Below are positions 18,302 to 29,938 of a DNA stretch of 64,000 bases, piece by piece. A model generated the notes under the pieces. It ran no database searches. It was not told where the DNA came from and saw nothing but the letters and a program-made list of their open reading frames with translations. Within the stretch, counting starts at the first letter, position 1. The number at the start of each line of letters is the position of its first letter. The stretch comes from Thiomonas delicata. Its GTDB lineage: Bacteria; Pseudomonadota; Gammaproteobacteria; Burkholderiales; Burkholderiaceae_C. Location of the stretch: the NCBI RefSeq assembly GCF_900088825.1, contig NZ_LT592171.1, forward strand, positions 1,280,664 through 1,344,663, read 5' to 3'. Both the position numbers and the translations under genes were made by a program.

Positions 18302-19198
18302 TCAGCGGTGCAGGCCGCGCTCGTCGGGTTCGTCGGTGGAGGTGGAAATGACACTGACCGATTTGCCCTTGAAACGCCGCCAGCCATACAAGGCGTAACC
18401 CGACAGGCCGTAGATGACGAACAAGCCGAACAGAACCAGCGGCGGCCGATAGGCGATGAGGCCGATCAGCAGCACGATGAGGAACAGCGTGATGAAGGGC
18501 ACGCTGCGCCGCAGGCTGACGGACTTGAAACTGTAGAACGGCACATTGGTGACCATGGTCAGACCGGCAAAGGCGGTGATGGCGAAGGCGACCCAGGGCA
18601 CGTGGGTGCCGATGACGTCCGAGTCGGCCATGATCCAGATGAAGCCGGCGACCAAAGCCGCCGCCGCCGGGCTGGGCAGGCCCTGGAAGTAGTTCTTGTC
18701 CACCACCGCGATATTGGTGTTGAAACGCGCCAGACGCAGCGCCGCTCCCGCACAGTAGACGAAGGCGGCCAGCCAGCCCAGCTTGCCCAGGCTGTGCAGA
18801 GACCATTGGTACATGATGAGCGCAGGGGCCGCGCCGAAGGACACCATGTCGGCCAGGGAGTCGAACTGCGCGCCGAACTCGCTTTGCGTGTGGGTCAGGC
18901 GCGCCACGCGGCCATCGAGGCTGTCGAGCACCATGGCGGCGAAAATGGCCGTGGCGGCGAGGTCGTAGCGTTGGCCCATGGCCATGACGATGGCGTAAAA
19001 ACCGGCGAACAACGCGGCCGCGGTGAAGGAATTGGGCAAGAGGTAAATGCCGCGCCGCTGCCGATGCGGCAAGCGGTGCAAGTCCTCCCCGGGATCGGGA
19101 AGGCCTGCGTCCAGTCCGTCGTCCTCGTCGCCCTCCCGGCGGCGAGGCGGTTCTCGGGAAGCTTGAGCACTGGGAAAACGTGTCACATTGCGCGGCAT
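18302..19198 (-). CDS. pssA: CDP-diacylglycerol-serine O-phosphatidyltransferase
   Basis: 298-residue integral membrane enzyme that makes phosphatidylserine from CDP-diacylglycerol and serine. The CDP-alcohol phosphotransferase motif is complete: DSLDGRVAR, then G and the paired D residues in SEFGAQFDSLAD. Six to eight hydrophobic helices follow a charged N-terminal tail of about 50 residues. It lies directly downstream of psd, which uses its product, with an 18-bp gap. Confidence 0.93.
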   Translation of the reverse strand: MPRNVTRFPSAQASREPPRRREGDEDDGLDAGLPDPGEDLHRLPHRQRRGIYLLPNSFTAAALFAGFYAIVMAMGQRYDLAATAIFAAMVLDSLDGRVARLTHTQSEFGAQFDSLADMVSFGAAPALIMYQWSLHSLGKLGWLAAFVYCAGAALRLARFNTNIAVVDKNYFQGLPSPAAAALVAGFIWIMADSDVIGTHVPWVAFAITAFAGLTMVTNVPFYSFKSVSLRRSVPFITLFLIVLLIGLIAYRPPLVLFGLFVIYGLSGYALYGWRRFKGKSVSVISTSTDEPDERGLHR

Positions 19199-19216
19199 GG
19201 CAGGACCCTCCTCGCG

Positions 19217-19870
19217 TCAGGCAGGCGTGTCTGCGGCAAACGCCGCCAGCGCCGTGCTGGTCGCATACACCTTGTCGCCGATCGACACGCGCGGCATGGT
19301 GTCCAGTGGCAGATACACGTCCACCCGCGAACCGAAACGGATGAAACCAAAACGCTGGCCGCGTTGCAGCGTGTCGCCGGGCTTGACGTAGCACAGCACG
19401 CGCCGCGCGATGAGGCCCGCCACCTGCACGGCTGTGACGGTGCGGCCGCCACTCTGGATGATCACGGCGTTGCGCTCGTTTTCGAGCGAGGCCTTGTCCA
19501 GGTCGGCATTGAAGAATTTGCCCGGGAAATAATTCACCGCCTGCACCGTGCCGGTGACCGGCGCGCGGTTGGAATGCACGTTGAACACATTCATGAACAC
19601 GCTGATCTTCAGCGCCTCGCGTTGCGCGTAGGGGTCCTGTGCGCGTTCGATGGCGACGATGCGCCCATCGGCCGGCGACAGCACGGCGAGCGGATCCTGC
19701 GGAACCTGGCGTGGCGGGTCGCGGAAGAACTGAATGACGAAAATCGCCACCAGCCACAACGGCAGCGACCACCAGAATCCGGCGAACAGCCAGGTCAGCG
19801 CAGAAATCAGGATGATGCCGCCGATGAACGGCCAGCCTTCACGGGCAAGAATGGGGTGGGAATAGTGCAT
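19217..19870 (-). CDS. psd: Phosphatidylserine decarboxylase (short, PSD-A type)
   Basis: 217 residues starting [18 protein letters not shown]. Two N-terminal membrane helices are followed by the catalytic part ([37 protein letters not shown]). The self-cleavage site for the pyruvoyl group is [11 protein letters not shown] near residue 190, with Ser after FG. It converts phosphatidylserine to phosphatidylethanolamine. Paired with pssA downstream. Confidence 0.93.
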   Translation of the reverse strand: MHYSHPILAREGWPFIGGIILISALTWLFAGFWWSLPLWLVAIFVIQFFRDPPRQVPQDPLAVLSPADGRIVAIERAQDPYAQREALKISVFMNVFNVHSNRAPVTGTVQAVNYFPGKFFNADLDKASLENERNAVIIQSGGRTVTAVQVAGLIARRVLCYVKPGDTLQRGQRFGFIRFGSRVDVYLPLDTMPRVSIGDKVYATSTALAAFAADTPA

Positions 19871-19941
19871 ATATGCAGTGTAGTCGGGGGAAACACATGC
19901 ATCACGACAGCGCAAGGCCATCCATGCATCTGCCGCACGAG

Positions 19942-19974
19942 AAGAAACGGCCATCCGCGAAAACGCAGATGGCC
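19942..19974 (-). terminator. Probable terminator after ilvC
   Basis: On the minus strand an 11-bp stem (GGCCATCTGCG with CGCGGATGGCC, one wobble) closes a TTTT loop and is followed by GTTTCTTCT. A second strong hairpin without a T-run (CGGTTTTGCC-TGCC-GGCAAAACCG, 19991-20014) lies between it and the ilvC stop. Together they probably end or attenuate the ilv transcript before psd-pssA. Confidence 0.5.
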
Positions 19975-20032
19975 GGTGTTCAGGCCAAGCCGGTTTTGCC
20001 TGCCGGCAAAACCGTGCCGTTCAAGGCCACGC

Positions 20033-21692
<1,660 letters not shown>

Positions 21693-21860
21693 ATGCGATC
21701 TCCCACCCCAGGCTTCGCGCGCCGCCGGTAAGCGGCGCCTGGCTCTGAGGGGTGATGGTGGTTGAACGAACAGGATAGGGGTCTCCGATGCCGCCCGGCG
21801 CCCGGCATGCGCGGCCGACCTCGTGAGCCAGCCTCGCGTGTCCGGCGCCGGGCGCATGCA

Positions 21861-23651
21861 TCAAAGGTCCTCGGACCCCAGCAGCATGTTGGTGATGCCC
21901 TTGCCGGCCTGCACCATGGGCCAGACGTTCTCGGTCGGGTCGATGGCAAAGTCGATGAACACGGTACGGTCCTTCATCGCGAAGGCCTTCTGCAGGGCAG
22001 CGCGCACGTCCCCGGGCTTGTCCACCCGCATGCCCACGTGGCCGTAGGCCTCGGCCAGCTTGACGAAGTCGGGCAGCGAATCCATGTACGAGTGCGAATA
22101 ACGCCCCGCGTACTCGATTTCCTGCCACTGCCGCACCATGCCGAGGTAGCGGTTGTTGAGCAGCAGCACCTTCACCCCGGTGCCGTACTGCAGGCAGGTG
22201 GCCAGTTCCTGGATGTTCATCTGGATCGAGCCGTCGCCGGTGATGACCACCGCCTCGGCGTCCGGCTTGGCCAGCTTGATGCCCATGGCGTAGGGAAGTC
22301 CCACGCCCATGGTGCCCAGGCCGCCGGAATTGATCCAGCGCCGGGGATGGTCGAAGTGGTAATGCTGCGCCGCCCACATCTGGTGCTGGCCGACGTCGGA
22401 ACAGACATAGGTTTCGCGGTCTTTCGTCAGCTCGTACAGGGTTTCGATGACGTACTGCGGCTTGATCACGCGATCGGACTTCTCGTAACGCAGGCAATCG
22501 CGCTTGCGCCATTCCTCGATCTGTCCCCACCAGGTGGCCAGTGCCGCCATGTCCTGCTTGTGGCCGGCCTCCTTCTGCTGCTCGATCTGCTCGATGAGAT
22601 CGCCCAGCACCTCGCCGACGTCGCCGACGATGGGCACGTCCACCTTGACGCGCTTGGAAATCGACGACGGGTCGATGTCGATGTGGATGATCTTGCGCTC
22701 GATCTGCGCGAAGTCCTTGGGATTGCCGATGACGCGGTCGTCGAAGCGCGCCCCCACGGCCAGCACCACGTCGCTGTGCTGCATGGCCATGTTCGCCTCG
22801 TAGGTGCCATGCATGCCGAGCATGCCGAGAAATTTCGGGTCCGACGCCGCAATCGCACCCAGGCCCATCAGCGTGTTGGTGCACGGCAGGCCCAGCAGCT
22901 TGGCGAGCTGGCGCAGCTTGTCCGAGGCGTTCGCCAGCACCACCCCGCCGCCGCTGTAGAGGTAAGGGCGCTTGGCGTGCATGAGCAACTGCACGGCCTT
23001 GCGGATCTGGCCGCCGTGCCCCTTGCGCACCGGGTTGTACGAACGCATCTCGACGTGCTCGGGATAATGGAAATGCGCCAGGTTGCGCGTGATGTCCTTG
23101 GGCACGTCCACCACCACCGGGCCGGGGCGGCCGCTGCGGGCGATGTGGAAGGCCTTTTTCATGGTCAAGGCCAGGTCGTTCACGTCCTTGACCAGGAAGT
23201 TGTGCTTCACGATGGGACGCGTGATGCCCACCGTGTCGCATTCCTGGAAGGCGTCCAGGCCGATGGCGTGCGTGGGCACCTGGCCGGTGATGATGACCAT
23301 CGGAATCGAGTCCATGTACGCCGTGGCGATGCCGGTGACGGCATTGGTCGCGCCGGGACCCGAGGTGACGATGGCCACGCCCACCTCGCCGGTGGCGCGC
23401 GCATAGCCGTCGGCCGCGTGCACCGCAGCCTGCTCGTGGCGTACCAGCACGTGCTGGATGGTGGTTTGCTTGTAGAGCTCGTCGTAGAGGTAGAGCACCG
23501 CGCCGCCGGGGTAACCCCAGACGTGCTTGACCCCTTCGCGCTGCAGACAGCGCACGACGATTTCGGCACCCGTGATTTCGGTCGTGCCGTTGGCATGTTT
23601 TTGAGAAGCGGCCGTGGCGGCCGATTTGATTTCCGCGCTGGATATGTCCAT
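21861..23651 (-). CDS. ilvI: Acetolactate synthase large (catalytic) subunit
   Basis: 596-residue thiamine-diphosphate enzyme condensing pyruvate to acetolactate or acetohydroxybutyrate. Visible are the N-terminal glutamate region (LVRHEQAAVHAADGYARATG), the FAD-binding middle domain and the ThDP motif ending in NN (GDGSIQMNIQELATCLQYG...LLLNN). The start MDISSAEIKS is preferred because GGAGGTG sits just upstream. MEVNMDIS, four codons longer, has no such site. The 237 bp upstream show no obvious leader peptide. Confidence 0.95.
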   Translation of the reverse strand: MDISSAEIKSAATAASQKHANGTTEITGAEIVVRCLQREGVKHVWGYPGGAVLYLYDELYKQTTIQHVLVRHEQAAVHAADGYARATGEVGVAIVTSGPGATNAVTGIATAYMDSIPMVIITGQVPTHAIGLDAFQECDTVGITRPIVKHNFLVKDVNDLALTMKKAFHIARSGRPGPVVVDVPKDITRNLAHFHYPEHVEMRSYNPVRKGHGGQIRKAVQLLMHAKRPYLYSGGGVVLANASDKLRQLAKLLGLPCTNTLMGLGAIAASDPKFLGMLGMHGTYEANMAMQHSDVVLAVGARFDDRVIGNPKDFAQIERKIIHIDIDPSSISKRVKVDVPIVGDVGEVLGDLIEQIEQQKEAGHKQDMAALATWWGQIEEWRKRDCLRYEKSDRVIKPQYVIETLYELTKDRETYVCSDVGQHQMWAAQHYHFDHPRRWINSGGLGTMGVGLPYAMGIKLAKPDAEAVVITGDGSIQMNIQELATCLQYGTGVKVLLLNNRYLGMVRQWQEIEYAGRYSHSYMDSLPDFVKLAEAYGHVGMRVDKPGDVRAALQKAFAMKDRTVFIDFAIDPTENVWPMVQAGKGITNMLLGSEDL

Positions 23652-23888
23652 ATTCACCTCCATGATTTTCTCTAACGAAAAACCTTTGGCGCCTCTCCAG
23701 CCAGGCTTGTGGCCTGCTCTCGAGACTCTGTCGCGCGGTCTGTGATGATGCCGAGCGGGCTTGTGTCGAACACACAAGGATCGCGCAGCGCTTGGAAGAC
23801 CGTCGAAGCGTGAAAGTGTAATGCCGCGGCGCATCACGGACAAGCCGGCGTTGTCGGCGCCCCACGCCCAAGCGCGTGACGGCATGTG

Positions 23889-24395
23889 TCAGTCGGCGTG
23901 AATTTCGCGTTGCAACAGGCACACCGCGCTGGTGGCGATGCCCTCCTGCCGCCCGACAAAACCGAGGCGCTCGGCCGTCTTCGCCTTCACGTTCACGCGC
24001 TCGCTTTCCACGCCCAGCGCCTGGGCGATGGCCGTACGCATCGTGTCGCGGTAGGGTGCGAGCCTGGGCGCCTGGGCGCACACGGTGCAGTCCACGTTCA
24101 CCACCCGCCAGCCACGGCCCTGCACGGCATGCAGCGCGGCGCGCAGCAGTTGGATGGAATCGGCGCCGCGAAAGCGCGGATCGGTGTCGGGGAAATGCGT
24201 GCCGATGTCGCCCAGACCCGCTGCGCCCAAAAGGGCGTCGGTGATCGCATGCAGCAGCGCGTCGGCGTCGGAATGACCCAGCAGGCCGCTGTGATGCGCG
24301 ATCTCCACGCCGCCCAGCACCAGGCGCCGCCCCGGGACCAGCGCGTGGATGTCCTCGCCCTGGCCGACACGCCACTCCATCGCGGCCCGGCTCAT
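23889..24395 (-). CDS. ispF: 2-C-methyl-D-erythritol 2,4-cyclodiphosphate synthase
   Basis: 168-residue enzyme of the MEP isoprenoid pathway. The N-terminal metal motif reads GEDIHALV (usually GxDVH). It is followed by [21 protein letters not shown], cited by the metal His in GHSDAD, then [11 protein letters not shown], and [14 protein letters not shown] at the C-terminus. Its start overlaps the ispD stop (ATGA), so the two consecutive pathway enzymes are coupled. Confidence 0.94.
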   Translation of the reverse strand: MSRAAMEWRVGQGEDIHALVPGRRLVLGGVEIAHHSGLLGHSDADALLHAITDALLGAAGLGDIGTHFPDTDPRFRGADSIQLLRAALHAVQGRGWRVVNVDCTVCAQAPRLAPYRDTMRTAIAQALGVESERVNVKAKTAERLGFVGRQEGIATSAVCLLQREIHAD

Positions 24396-25105
24396 GCTGC
24401 GCTCCTCGCGCCCGCCGCGCGCGAGGCGAGCAGCGCCTCGGCCAGCCTCAGATCGTCGGGATAGGTGATCTTGAAATTCGCCCCGCTGCCCATCACCAGC
24501 CGCGGCTGCAGGCCCATGCGCTCGATCGCCGAAGCCTCGTCGGTGATGTCCGCCGGATCGGCCTGTTCCAGCGCCGCGAGCAGGGTGTCGAGGCGAAACA
24601 TCTGCGGCGTCTGCGCCAGCCACAGGCCGGCGCGCGGCAGCGTGGCGGCCGCGCGCGCCACGTCGCCACGCCGCTCCTGCTTGAGCGTGTCGGGCAGCGG
24701 CAGGGCCAGCAGGCCGCCCACGGCGTCGTTCTCGCAGGCGTGAATCAATCCGTCGATCGCCGCGGGCGTGATGCAGCAGCGCGCCGCATCGTGCACCAGG
24801 ACCCAGTCGTTCGCGTCCGCGCCCTGGCCCAGCAGCCAGCGCAGTCCCTGCGTCACGGTCTGCGCCCGCGTCGCGCCGCCTTGTTCGGCGATGCGCAGGC
24901 GGGCGTGCGCCGGCAGCGCCCCGCGTGCCCGCGCATCGCCCGGCGCCACCACCACGGTGACGGTGTCGACGCGGCCGCAATCGAGAAAAGCCCGCACGGT
25001 GTGCGCGACCACGGCGGCGCCGGCCACGCGCCGATATTGCTTCGGTCTGTCGCCCGGCAGGCGCGTGCCCGAACCGGCACTGGGAATCAGAGCATGAATG
25101 GGCAT
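24392..25105 (-). CDS. ispD: 2-C-methyl-D-erythritol 4-phosphate cytidylyltransferase
   Basis: 237 residues. The nucleotide-binding motif is [17 protein letters not shown] at residues 8-24, with VHDAARCCI near 105 and [10 protein letters not shown] near 190. It makes CDP-ME from MEP and CTP, upstream of IspF in the pathway. It is divergent from mfd with only 52 bp between the start codons, so the promoters must overlap or sit back to back. Confidence 0.94.
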   Translation of the reverse strand: MPIHALIPSAGSGTRLPGDRPKQYRRVAGAAVVAHTVRAFLDCGRVDTVTVVVAPGDARARGALPAHARLRIAEQGGATRAQTVTQGLRWLLGQGADANDWVLVHDAARCCITPAAIDGLIHACENDAVGGLLALPLPDTLKQERRGDVARAAATLPRAGLWLAQTPQMFRLDTLLAALEQADPADITDEASAIERMGLQPRLVMGSGANFKITYPDDLRLAEALLASRAAGARSAA

Positions 25106-25157
25106 CGCATTGCCTGGAGACGTGCGGCTGAAGGCCGCACCTGCGAAAATTCTAGGG

Positions 25158-28100
25158 ATGTCCCAAGCCCCGACCCCGTTTCTTCAGTTTCTCGCGCCGA
25201 ACCTTCCCGCGCTGAAGCCCGGCCAACGCCAGTGGTTGAGCAAGCCCGCAGGCAGCGCCGATGCCCTGCTGCTGGCCGAGTTGGCCAGGTCGCGTCATCC
25301 GGGGGACGATCGTGGGGTCTGGGTCGTGGTCACCAGCGATCCGGCCGACGCCCAGCGCCTGCTCGCCGAAATGCAGTGGTTCGCCCCCGGCTTGCGCTGC
25401 GGCGTGCTGCCCGACTGGGAAACCCTGCCCTACGACGCCTTCTCGCCGCATCAGGATTTGGTCTCCGAACGCCTGGCCACGCTCTGGACCCTGCACAGCA
25501 CCGGGCTGGACGTGGTGCTGGTTCCCGCCACCACGGCGCTGCAGCGCCTGCCGCCGGCATCCTTTCTCGCCTCCACGACCTTCAGTTTTCAGAAGGGCCA
25601 GAGCATCAACGAGGCGGCGCTGCGCAGCCAGTTGGTGCTGGCCGGCTACGCGCATGTCACCCAGGTGGTGGCCCCCGGCGAGTACGCCGTGCGCGGCGGC
25701 CTGCTGGACCTGCACCCCATGGGCAGCGCGCTGCCCCTGCGCGTGGACCTTTTCGGCGACACCGTGGAGTCCATCCACACCTTCGACCCCGATACCCAGC
25801 GCAGCCTGTACCCGGTGGAGACCGTGCGCATGCTGCCGGGCCGCGAATTCCCGCTCGACGAGGCCGCGCGCCAGCGTTTCCGCGCCCAATGGCGCGAGCG
25901 CATCGAGGGCGACCCCAGCCGCAGCCCGCTGTACCGCGACATGGCCAACGGCGTGGCGGGCCCCGGCATCGAGTATTACCTGCCCTTGTTTTTCGAGCAG
26001 ACCGCCACCCTGCTGGACTACGCCGGTCCCCATGCCGGCGTCGTGCTGCTGGGCGACGTGGCCGGCGCCATGCGCCAGTTCTGGCTCGACACCAACGAGC
26101 GCTGGCGCCTGTTGCGCCACGACCCGGAACGCCCGGCCCTGGCGCCAAGCGAGCTGTACCTGAGCGAGGAAGAATTCTTCCTGCGCATCAAGCCCCTGCC
26201 CCAACTCGGCCTGCGGCAACCGACGCCTCCCGCGGATGCCCAACCCGCACCCCCGCGCACTGACCCTGCGGCTGCGCAAACCCCGCAGGCGGACGACGCA
26301 GATGCATCCCCCCCGGCGCCCGATGCATCTTTCGCGGCTGGCGCGATGCGCATTCTGCCCGCCCAGGCGCTGCCGGACGTGTCCGTCGAGCGCCGCAGCG
26401 AACACCCCTTGCGCCGGCTGGAAGCCTGGCTGCAAACCGACGGCCTGGCGGCCAAGCGCTCCATGCGGGTGCTGCTGTGCGCGGAGTCGCCCGGGCGGCG
26501 CGAGACCCTGCTGGAGCTGATGCGCGAAGCCCACCTGGACCCGCGCCCTGTCGAGGACTGGGCCGGATTCGCGCGGGCCGATACGCGCTTCGGCCTGACG
26601 GTTGCGCCGCTGGCCGCCGGATTCGCCCTGCCGCAAGCCGGCATCGCCCTGCTCACCGAAACCGAGCTGTTCGCGCTCAGCCCCTCGCAGCGCCGGACGC
26701 GCAAGCAGGAGCGCGCGAGCGACGTCGAACATCTCATCCGCGACCTGTCGGAACTCAAGCCCGGCGACCCCGTCGTGCACCAGCAGCACGGCATCGGCCG
26801 CTACCAGGGCTTGATCTCGCTGGACCTGGGCGACGGGCCGGCCGAATTCCTGCACCTGGCCTACGCCAAGGACGCGCAGCTCTACGTGCCTGTCGCGCAG
26901 TTGCACCTCATCGCCCGCTACAGCGGGGTCGACCCCGACAACGCACCCTTGCATAGCCTGGGCTCGGGACAGTGGGACAAGGCCAGGCGCAAGGCGGCCG
27001 AGCAGATCCGCGACACCGCGGCCGAACTGCTCAATATCTACGCCCGGCGCACCGTGCGCCCCGGCCACGCCTTCCGCTACGCCGCGCAGGACTACGAGGC
27101 CTTCGCCGCCGGATTCGGCTTCGAGGAGACGCCCGATCAGCGCGCCGCGATCCACGCCGTGGTGCAGGACATGATCTCGCCCAGGCCCATGGACCGCCTG
27201 GTATGCGGCGACGTGGGTTTCGGCAAGACCGAGGTGGCGCTGCGCGCCGCTTTCGTCGCGGTCATGGGCGGCAGGCAGGTGGCCGTGCTGGCCCCCACCA
27301 CCCTGCTCGCCGAGCAGCACGTGGAAACCTTCCGCAACCGCTTCGCCGACTGGCCGGTGCGCATCGCCGAGCTGTCGCGCTTTCGCACGAGCAAGGAAGT
27401 CGGCGCCGCGCTGAAAGGGATGGCCGAGGGCACGGTGGACATCGTCATCGGCACGCACAAGCTGCTGTCGGCCGACGTGAAGTTCCAGCGCCTGGGCCTG
27501 GTCATCGTCGACGAGGAGCACCGCTTCGGCGTGCGCCACAAGGAGGCGCTCAAGGCCCTGCGCGCCGAGGTCGACATGCTCACCCTCACCGCGACCCCCA
27601 TTCCCCGCACGCTGGGCATGGCCATGGAGGGTTTGCGCGACCTCTCGGTCATCGCCACCGCGCCGCAAAAGCGCCTGGCGATCAAGACCTTCGTGCGCAA
27701 CGAGAGCAAGGCCGTGATCCGCGAGGCCGTGTTGCGCGAGATCAAGCGCGGCGGTCAGGTCTATTTCCTGCACAACGAGGTGGAGAGCATCCAGCGCCGG
27801 CGCGAGGATCTGGCCGCGCTGCTGCCCGAAGCGCGCATCGACGTGGCCCACGGCCAGATGCACGAGCGCGACCTCGAGCGCGTGATGCGGGACTTCCACG
27901 CCCAGCGCTTCAACCTGCTGCTGTGCTCGACCATCATCGAGACCGGCATCGACGTGCCCACCGCCAACACCATCGTCATGAGCCGCGCCGACAAGTTCGG
28001 CCTGGCCCAGCTCCACCAACTGCGCGGGCGCGTCGGCCGCTCGCACCACCAGGCCTATGCCTATCTGCTGGTGCCCGATGTGCAGTCGCTGTCCAAGAAC

Positions 28101-28781
28101 GCGCAGCAGCGCCTGGAAGCCATCACCCAGATGGAGGAACTGGGCTCGGGCTTCTACCTGGCCATGCACGACCTGGAAATCCGGGGCGCCGGCGAGGCGC
28201 TCGGCGAGGCGCAGTCGGGCAATGTGCAGGAGATCGGCTACCAGATGTACGTGGACATGCTGCAGGCCGCGGTGAAGGCGCTGAAGGCCGGACGCGAGCC
28301 CGACCTGCTCAACCCGCTGAGCGTGACCACCGAGATCAACCTGCACGAACCCGCGCTGCTGCCGGAGGACTATTGCCCGGACGTGCACGCCCGCCTGTCG
28401 CTCTACAAGCGCCTGGCCAGCGCGACGGACGACGCCCGGCTGCAGGAGGTGGCCGAGGAGATCGTCGACCGCTTCGGGCGCATGCCGGCGGCCGCGCTCA
28501 ACCTGCTGGAAACCCACCGCCTGCGCCTGCTCGCCCAACGCTACGGCGTGACCAAGGTGGACGCCGCCGACCAGCAGACGCTGATCCAGTTCCGCACCGA
28601 CCCTCCAGTGGACGCCGCGCGCATCATCTGGCTGGTGCAGAACCATCGCCATATCCGCCTGGCCGGCAACGACAAGCTGCGCATCGAACGCGACGCCAAG
28701 GACGCCGCCGCGCGCGCCCGCCTCGTGCGCGACACGCTGCGGCTGCTGGGCGAACCGCGCAGCGAACCCGTCGGCGCATGA
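25158..28781 (+). CDS. mfd: Transcription-repair coupling factor Mfd
   Basis: 1207-residue DNA translocase that removes stalled RNA polymerase and recruits UvrA. In order: a UvrB-like N-terminal part, a Pro/Ala-rich low-complexity linker (about 355-400), the RNA-polymerase-interaction domain (LSELKPGDPVVHQQHGIGRY, about 545), the SF2 translocase with Walker A GDVGFGKTEVA and DEEHRFGVRHKE, then LTLTATPIPRTLGMA and the TRCF C-terminal domain. The large minus-strand frame opposite is a codon-bias shadow. Confidence 0.97.
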   Translation: MSQAPTPFLQFLAPNLPALKPGQRQWLSKPAGSADALLLAELARSRHPGDDRGVWVVVTSDPADAQRLLAEMQWFAPGLRCGVLPDWETLPYDAFSPHQDLVSERLATLWTLHSTGLDVVLVPATTALQRLPPASFLASTTFSFQKGQSINEAALRSQLVLAGYAHVTQVVAPGEYAVRGGLLDLHPMGSALPLRVDLFGDTVESIHTFDPDTQRSLYPVETVRMLPGREFPLDEAARQRFRAQWRERIEGDPSRSPLYRDMANGVAGPGIEYYLPLFFEQTATLLDYAGPHAGVVLLGDVAGAMRQFWLDTNERWRLLRHDPERPALAPSELYLSEEEFFLRIKPLPQLGLRQPTPPADAQPAPPRTDPAAAQTPQADDADASPPAPDASFAAGAMRILPAQALPDVSVERRSEHPLRRLEAWLQTDGLAAKRSMRVLLCAESPGRRETLLELMREAHLDPRPVEDWAGFARADTRFGLTVAPLAAGFALPQAGIALLTETELFALSPSQRRTRKQERASDVEHLIRDLSELKPGDPVVHQQHGIGRYQGLISLDLGDGPAEFLHLAYAKDAQLYVPVAQLHLIARYSGVDPDNAPLHSLGSGQWDKARRKAAEQIRDTAAELLNIYARRTVRPGHAFRYAAQDYEAFAAGFGFEETPDQRAAIHAVVQDMISPRPMDRLVCGDVGFGKTEVALRAAFVAVMGGRQVAVLAPTTLLAEQHVETFRNRFADWPVRIAELSRFRTSKEVGAALKGMAEGTVDIVIGTHKLLSADVKFQRLGLVIVDEEHRFGVRHKEALKALRAEVDMLTLTATPIPRTLGMAMEGLRDLSVIATAPQKRLAIKTFVRNESKAVIREAVLREIKRGGQVYFLHNEVESIQRRREDLAALLPEARIDVAHGQMHERDLERVMRDFHAQRFNLLLCSTIIETGIDVPTANTIVMSRADKFGLAQLHQLRGRVGRSHHQAYAYLLVPDVQSLSKNAQQRLEAITQMEELGSGFYLAMHDLEIRGAGEALGEAQSGNVQEIGYQMYVDMLQAAVKALKAGREPDLLNPLSVTTEINLHEPALLPEDYCPDVHARLSLYKRLASATDDARLQEVAEEIVDRFGRMPAAALNLLETHRLRLLAQRYGVTKVDAADQQTLIQFRTDPPVDAARIIWLVQNHRHIRLAGNDKLRIERDAKDAAARARLVRDTLRLLGEPRSEPVGA

Positions 28782-29707
28782 CATCCCATTCCCTTCTGCC
28801 CATCGACACCACACCCGCCATGACCTCGCATCACCTCGTCCTGCAAGTCCCCGCCGCATCGATCCTGTCACCCGATCTGGTCGCGCGCATCAGCGAGCAC
28901 GTCCAGCCTCTCGGGCTGGAAAAGCTGCCCGGCGCATCGGGAGACTGGGGCACGCACGCCGTACGCCTGCGCGACCTCGGCGTCGATCCGCATGTGGCGC
29001 GCAGCTTCATGCCGGCCATCGCCGCCGAACACGGCGTCGACTGGGCCGTCGTCCCCGCCGGACTGCGTCTGGCCGATTTCAAGCTGCTGGTGCTGGACAT
29101 GGATTCCACCCTGGTGGCCATGGAAACCATCGACGAGCTGGGCGCGGCCAGCAGCCGCAAGGCCCAGATCGCCGCAATCACCGAGGCCGCCATGCGCGGC
29201 GAAATCGCCGACTACGCCGAGAGCCTGCGCCGCCGCCTGGCCCTGCTCGCCGACACACCCGAGAGCGTGCTGGAAGATGTGTACGCCCGCATGCGGCTCA
29301 ACCCCGGGGCCGAAACTCTCATCGCGACCGCCAAGGCCCATGGCCTCAAGGTGCTGCTGGCCACCGGCGGCTTCACCTGGTTCGCCGAGCGTCTGCAGCG
29401 CCGCCTGGGGCTGGACTTCGTCGCCGCCAACACCCTGCGAATCGAGGGCGGCAGGCTGACCGGTCATGTCATCGGCCCCATCGTCGACGCCGAGGCCAAG
29501 TGCCAAGCCCTGCTCGACGCCTGTGCCCGCATCGGCTGCAGCCCGCGCCAGGCCATCGCCATCGGCGACGGCGCCAACGACCTGGCGATGATGGGCGCCG
29601 CGGGCCTCAGCGTGGCCTACCACGCGAAACCCGCCGTGCGCGACGCAGCCGGCGCCGCGCTCAACGTCTGCGGCCTCGACGGTACGCTGCGCTTGTTCGA
29701 GGATTGA
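28778..29707 (+). CDS. serB: Phosphoserine phosphatase SerB
   Basis: About 309 residues, an HAD-family enzyme for the last step of serine synthesis. An ACT-like N-terminal region precedes the HAD motifs: LLVLDMDSTLVAMETIDE (nucleophile D), LLATGGFTWFAERL (motif II) and AIAIGDGANDLAMMGAAG (motif IV). The first ATG overlaps the mfd stop (ATGA), giving possible coupling. The downstream ATG at 28820 (MTSHHLVLQVP) matches the start of many homologues and is the main alternative. Confidence 0.93.
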   Translation: MTSHSLLPIDTTPAMTSHHLVLQVPAASILSPDLVARISEHVQPLGLEKLPGASGDWGTHAVRLRDLGVDPHVARSFMPAIAAEHGVDWAVVPAGLRLADFKLLVLDMDSTLVAMETIDELGAASSRKAQIAAITEAAMRGEIADYAESLRRRLALLADTPESVLEDVYARMRLNPGAETLIATAKAHGLKVLLATGGFTWFAERLQRRLGLDFVAANTLRIEGGRLTGHVIGPIVDAEAKCQALLDACARIGCSPRQAIAIGDGANDLAMMGAAGLSVAYHAKPAVRDAAGAALNVCGLDGTLRLFED

Positions 29708-29938
29708 CGCTTGCCGCCTGCGCGGCGCCCGCTTCTCGGCGCATGGCAGCGCATCCGCTCCAAGCCCGCGGGATGGGCTTGGAGGATAGTCCTCGCAGTA
29801 TTTATCTCGCAGCGCGCGCGAAATTCAAGCGGAAAAGCGTGAAAAAGTAGACGATTCGTCGATTTTCTCGACGCGGCGCCGGCCCGATGTCTCCCATCCG
29901 AATTAGATTCGGCTCATAAAAGTAGATTGGAGACAAGG

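Noticed and set aside
23652..23888. Attenuator leader peptide for ilvI
   Set aside because: No short frame rich in Val/Leu/Ile codons followed by alternative hairpins could be found.
25152..28871. 1239-residue open frame on the minus strand opposite mfd
   Set aside because: It is the exact antisense of a fully conserved mfd. The translation is His/Gln/Gly/Val-rich without domains, as expected from GC-biased third positions.
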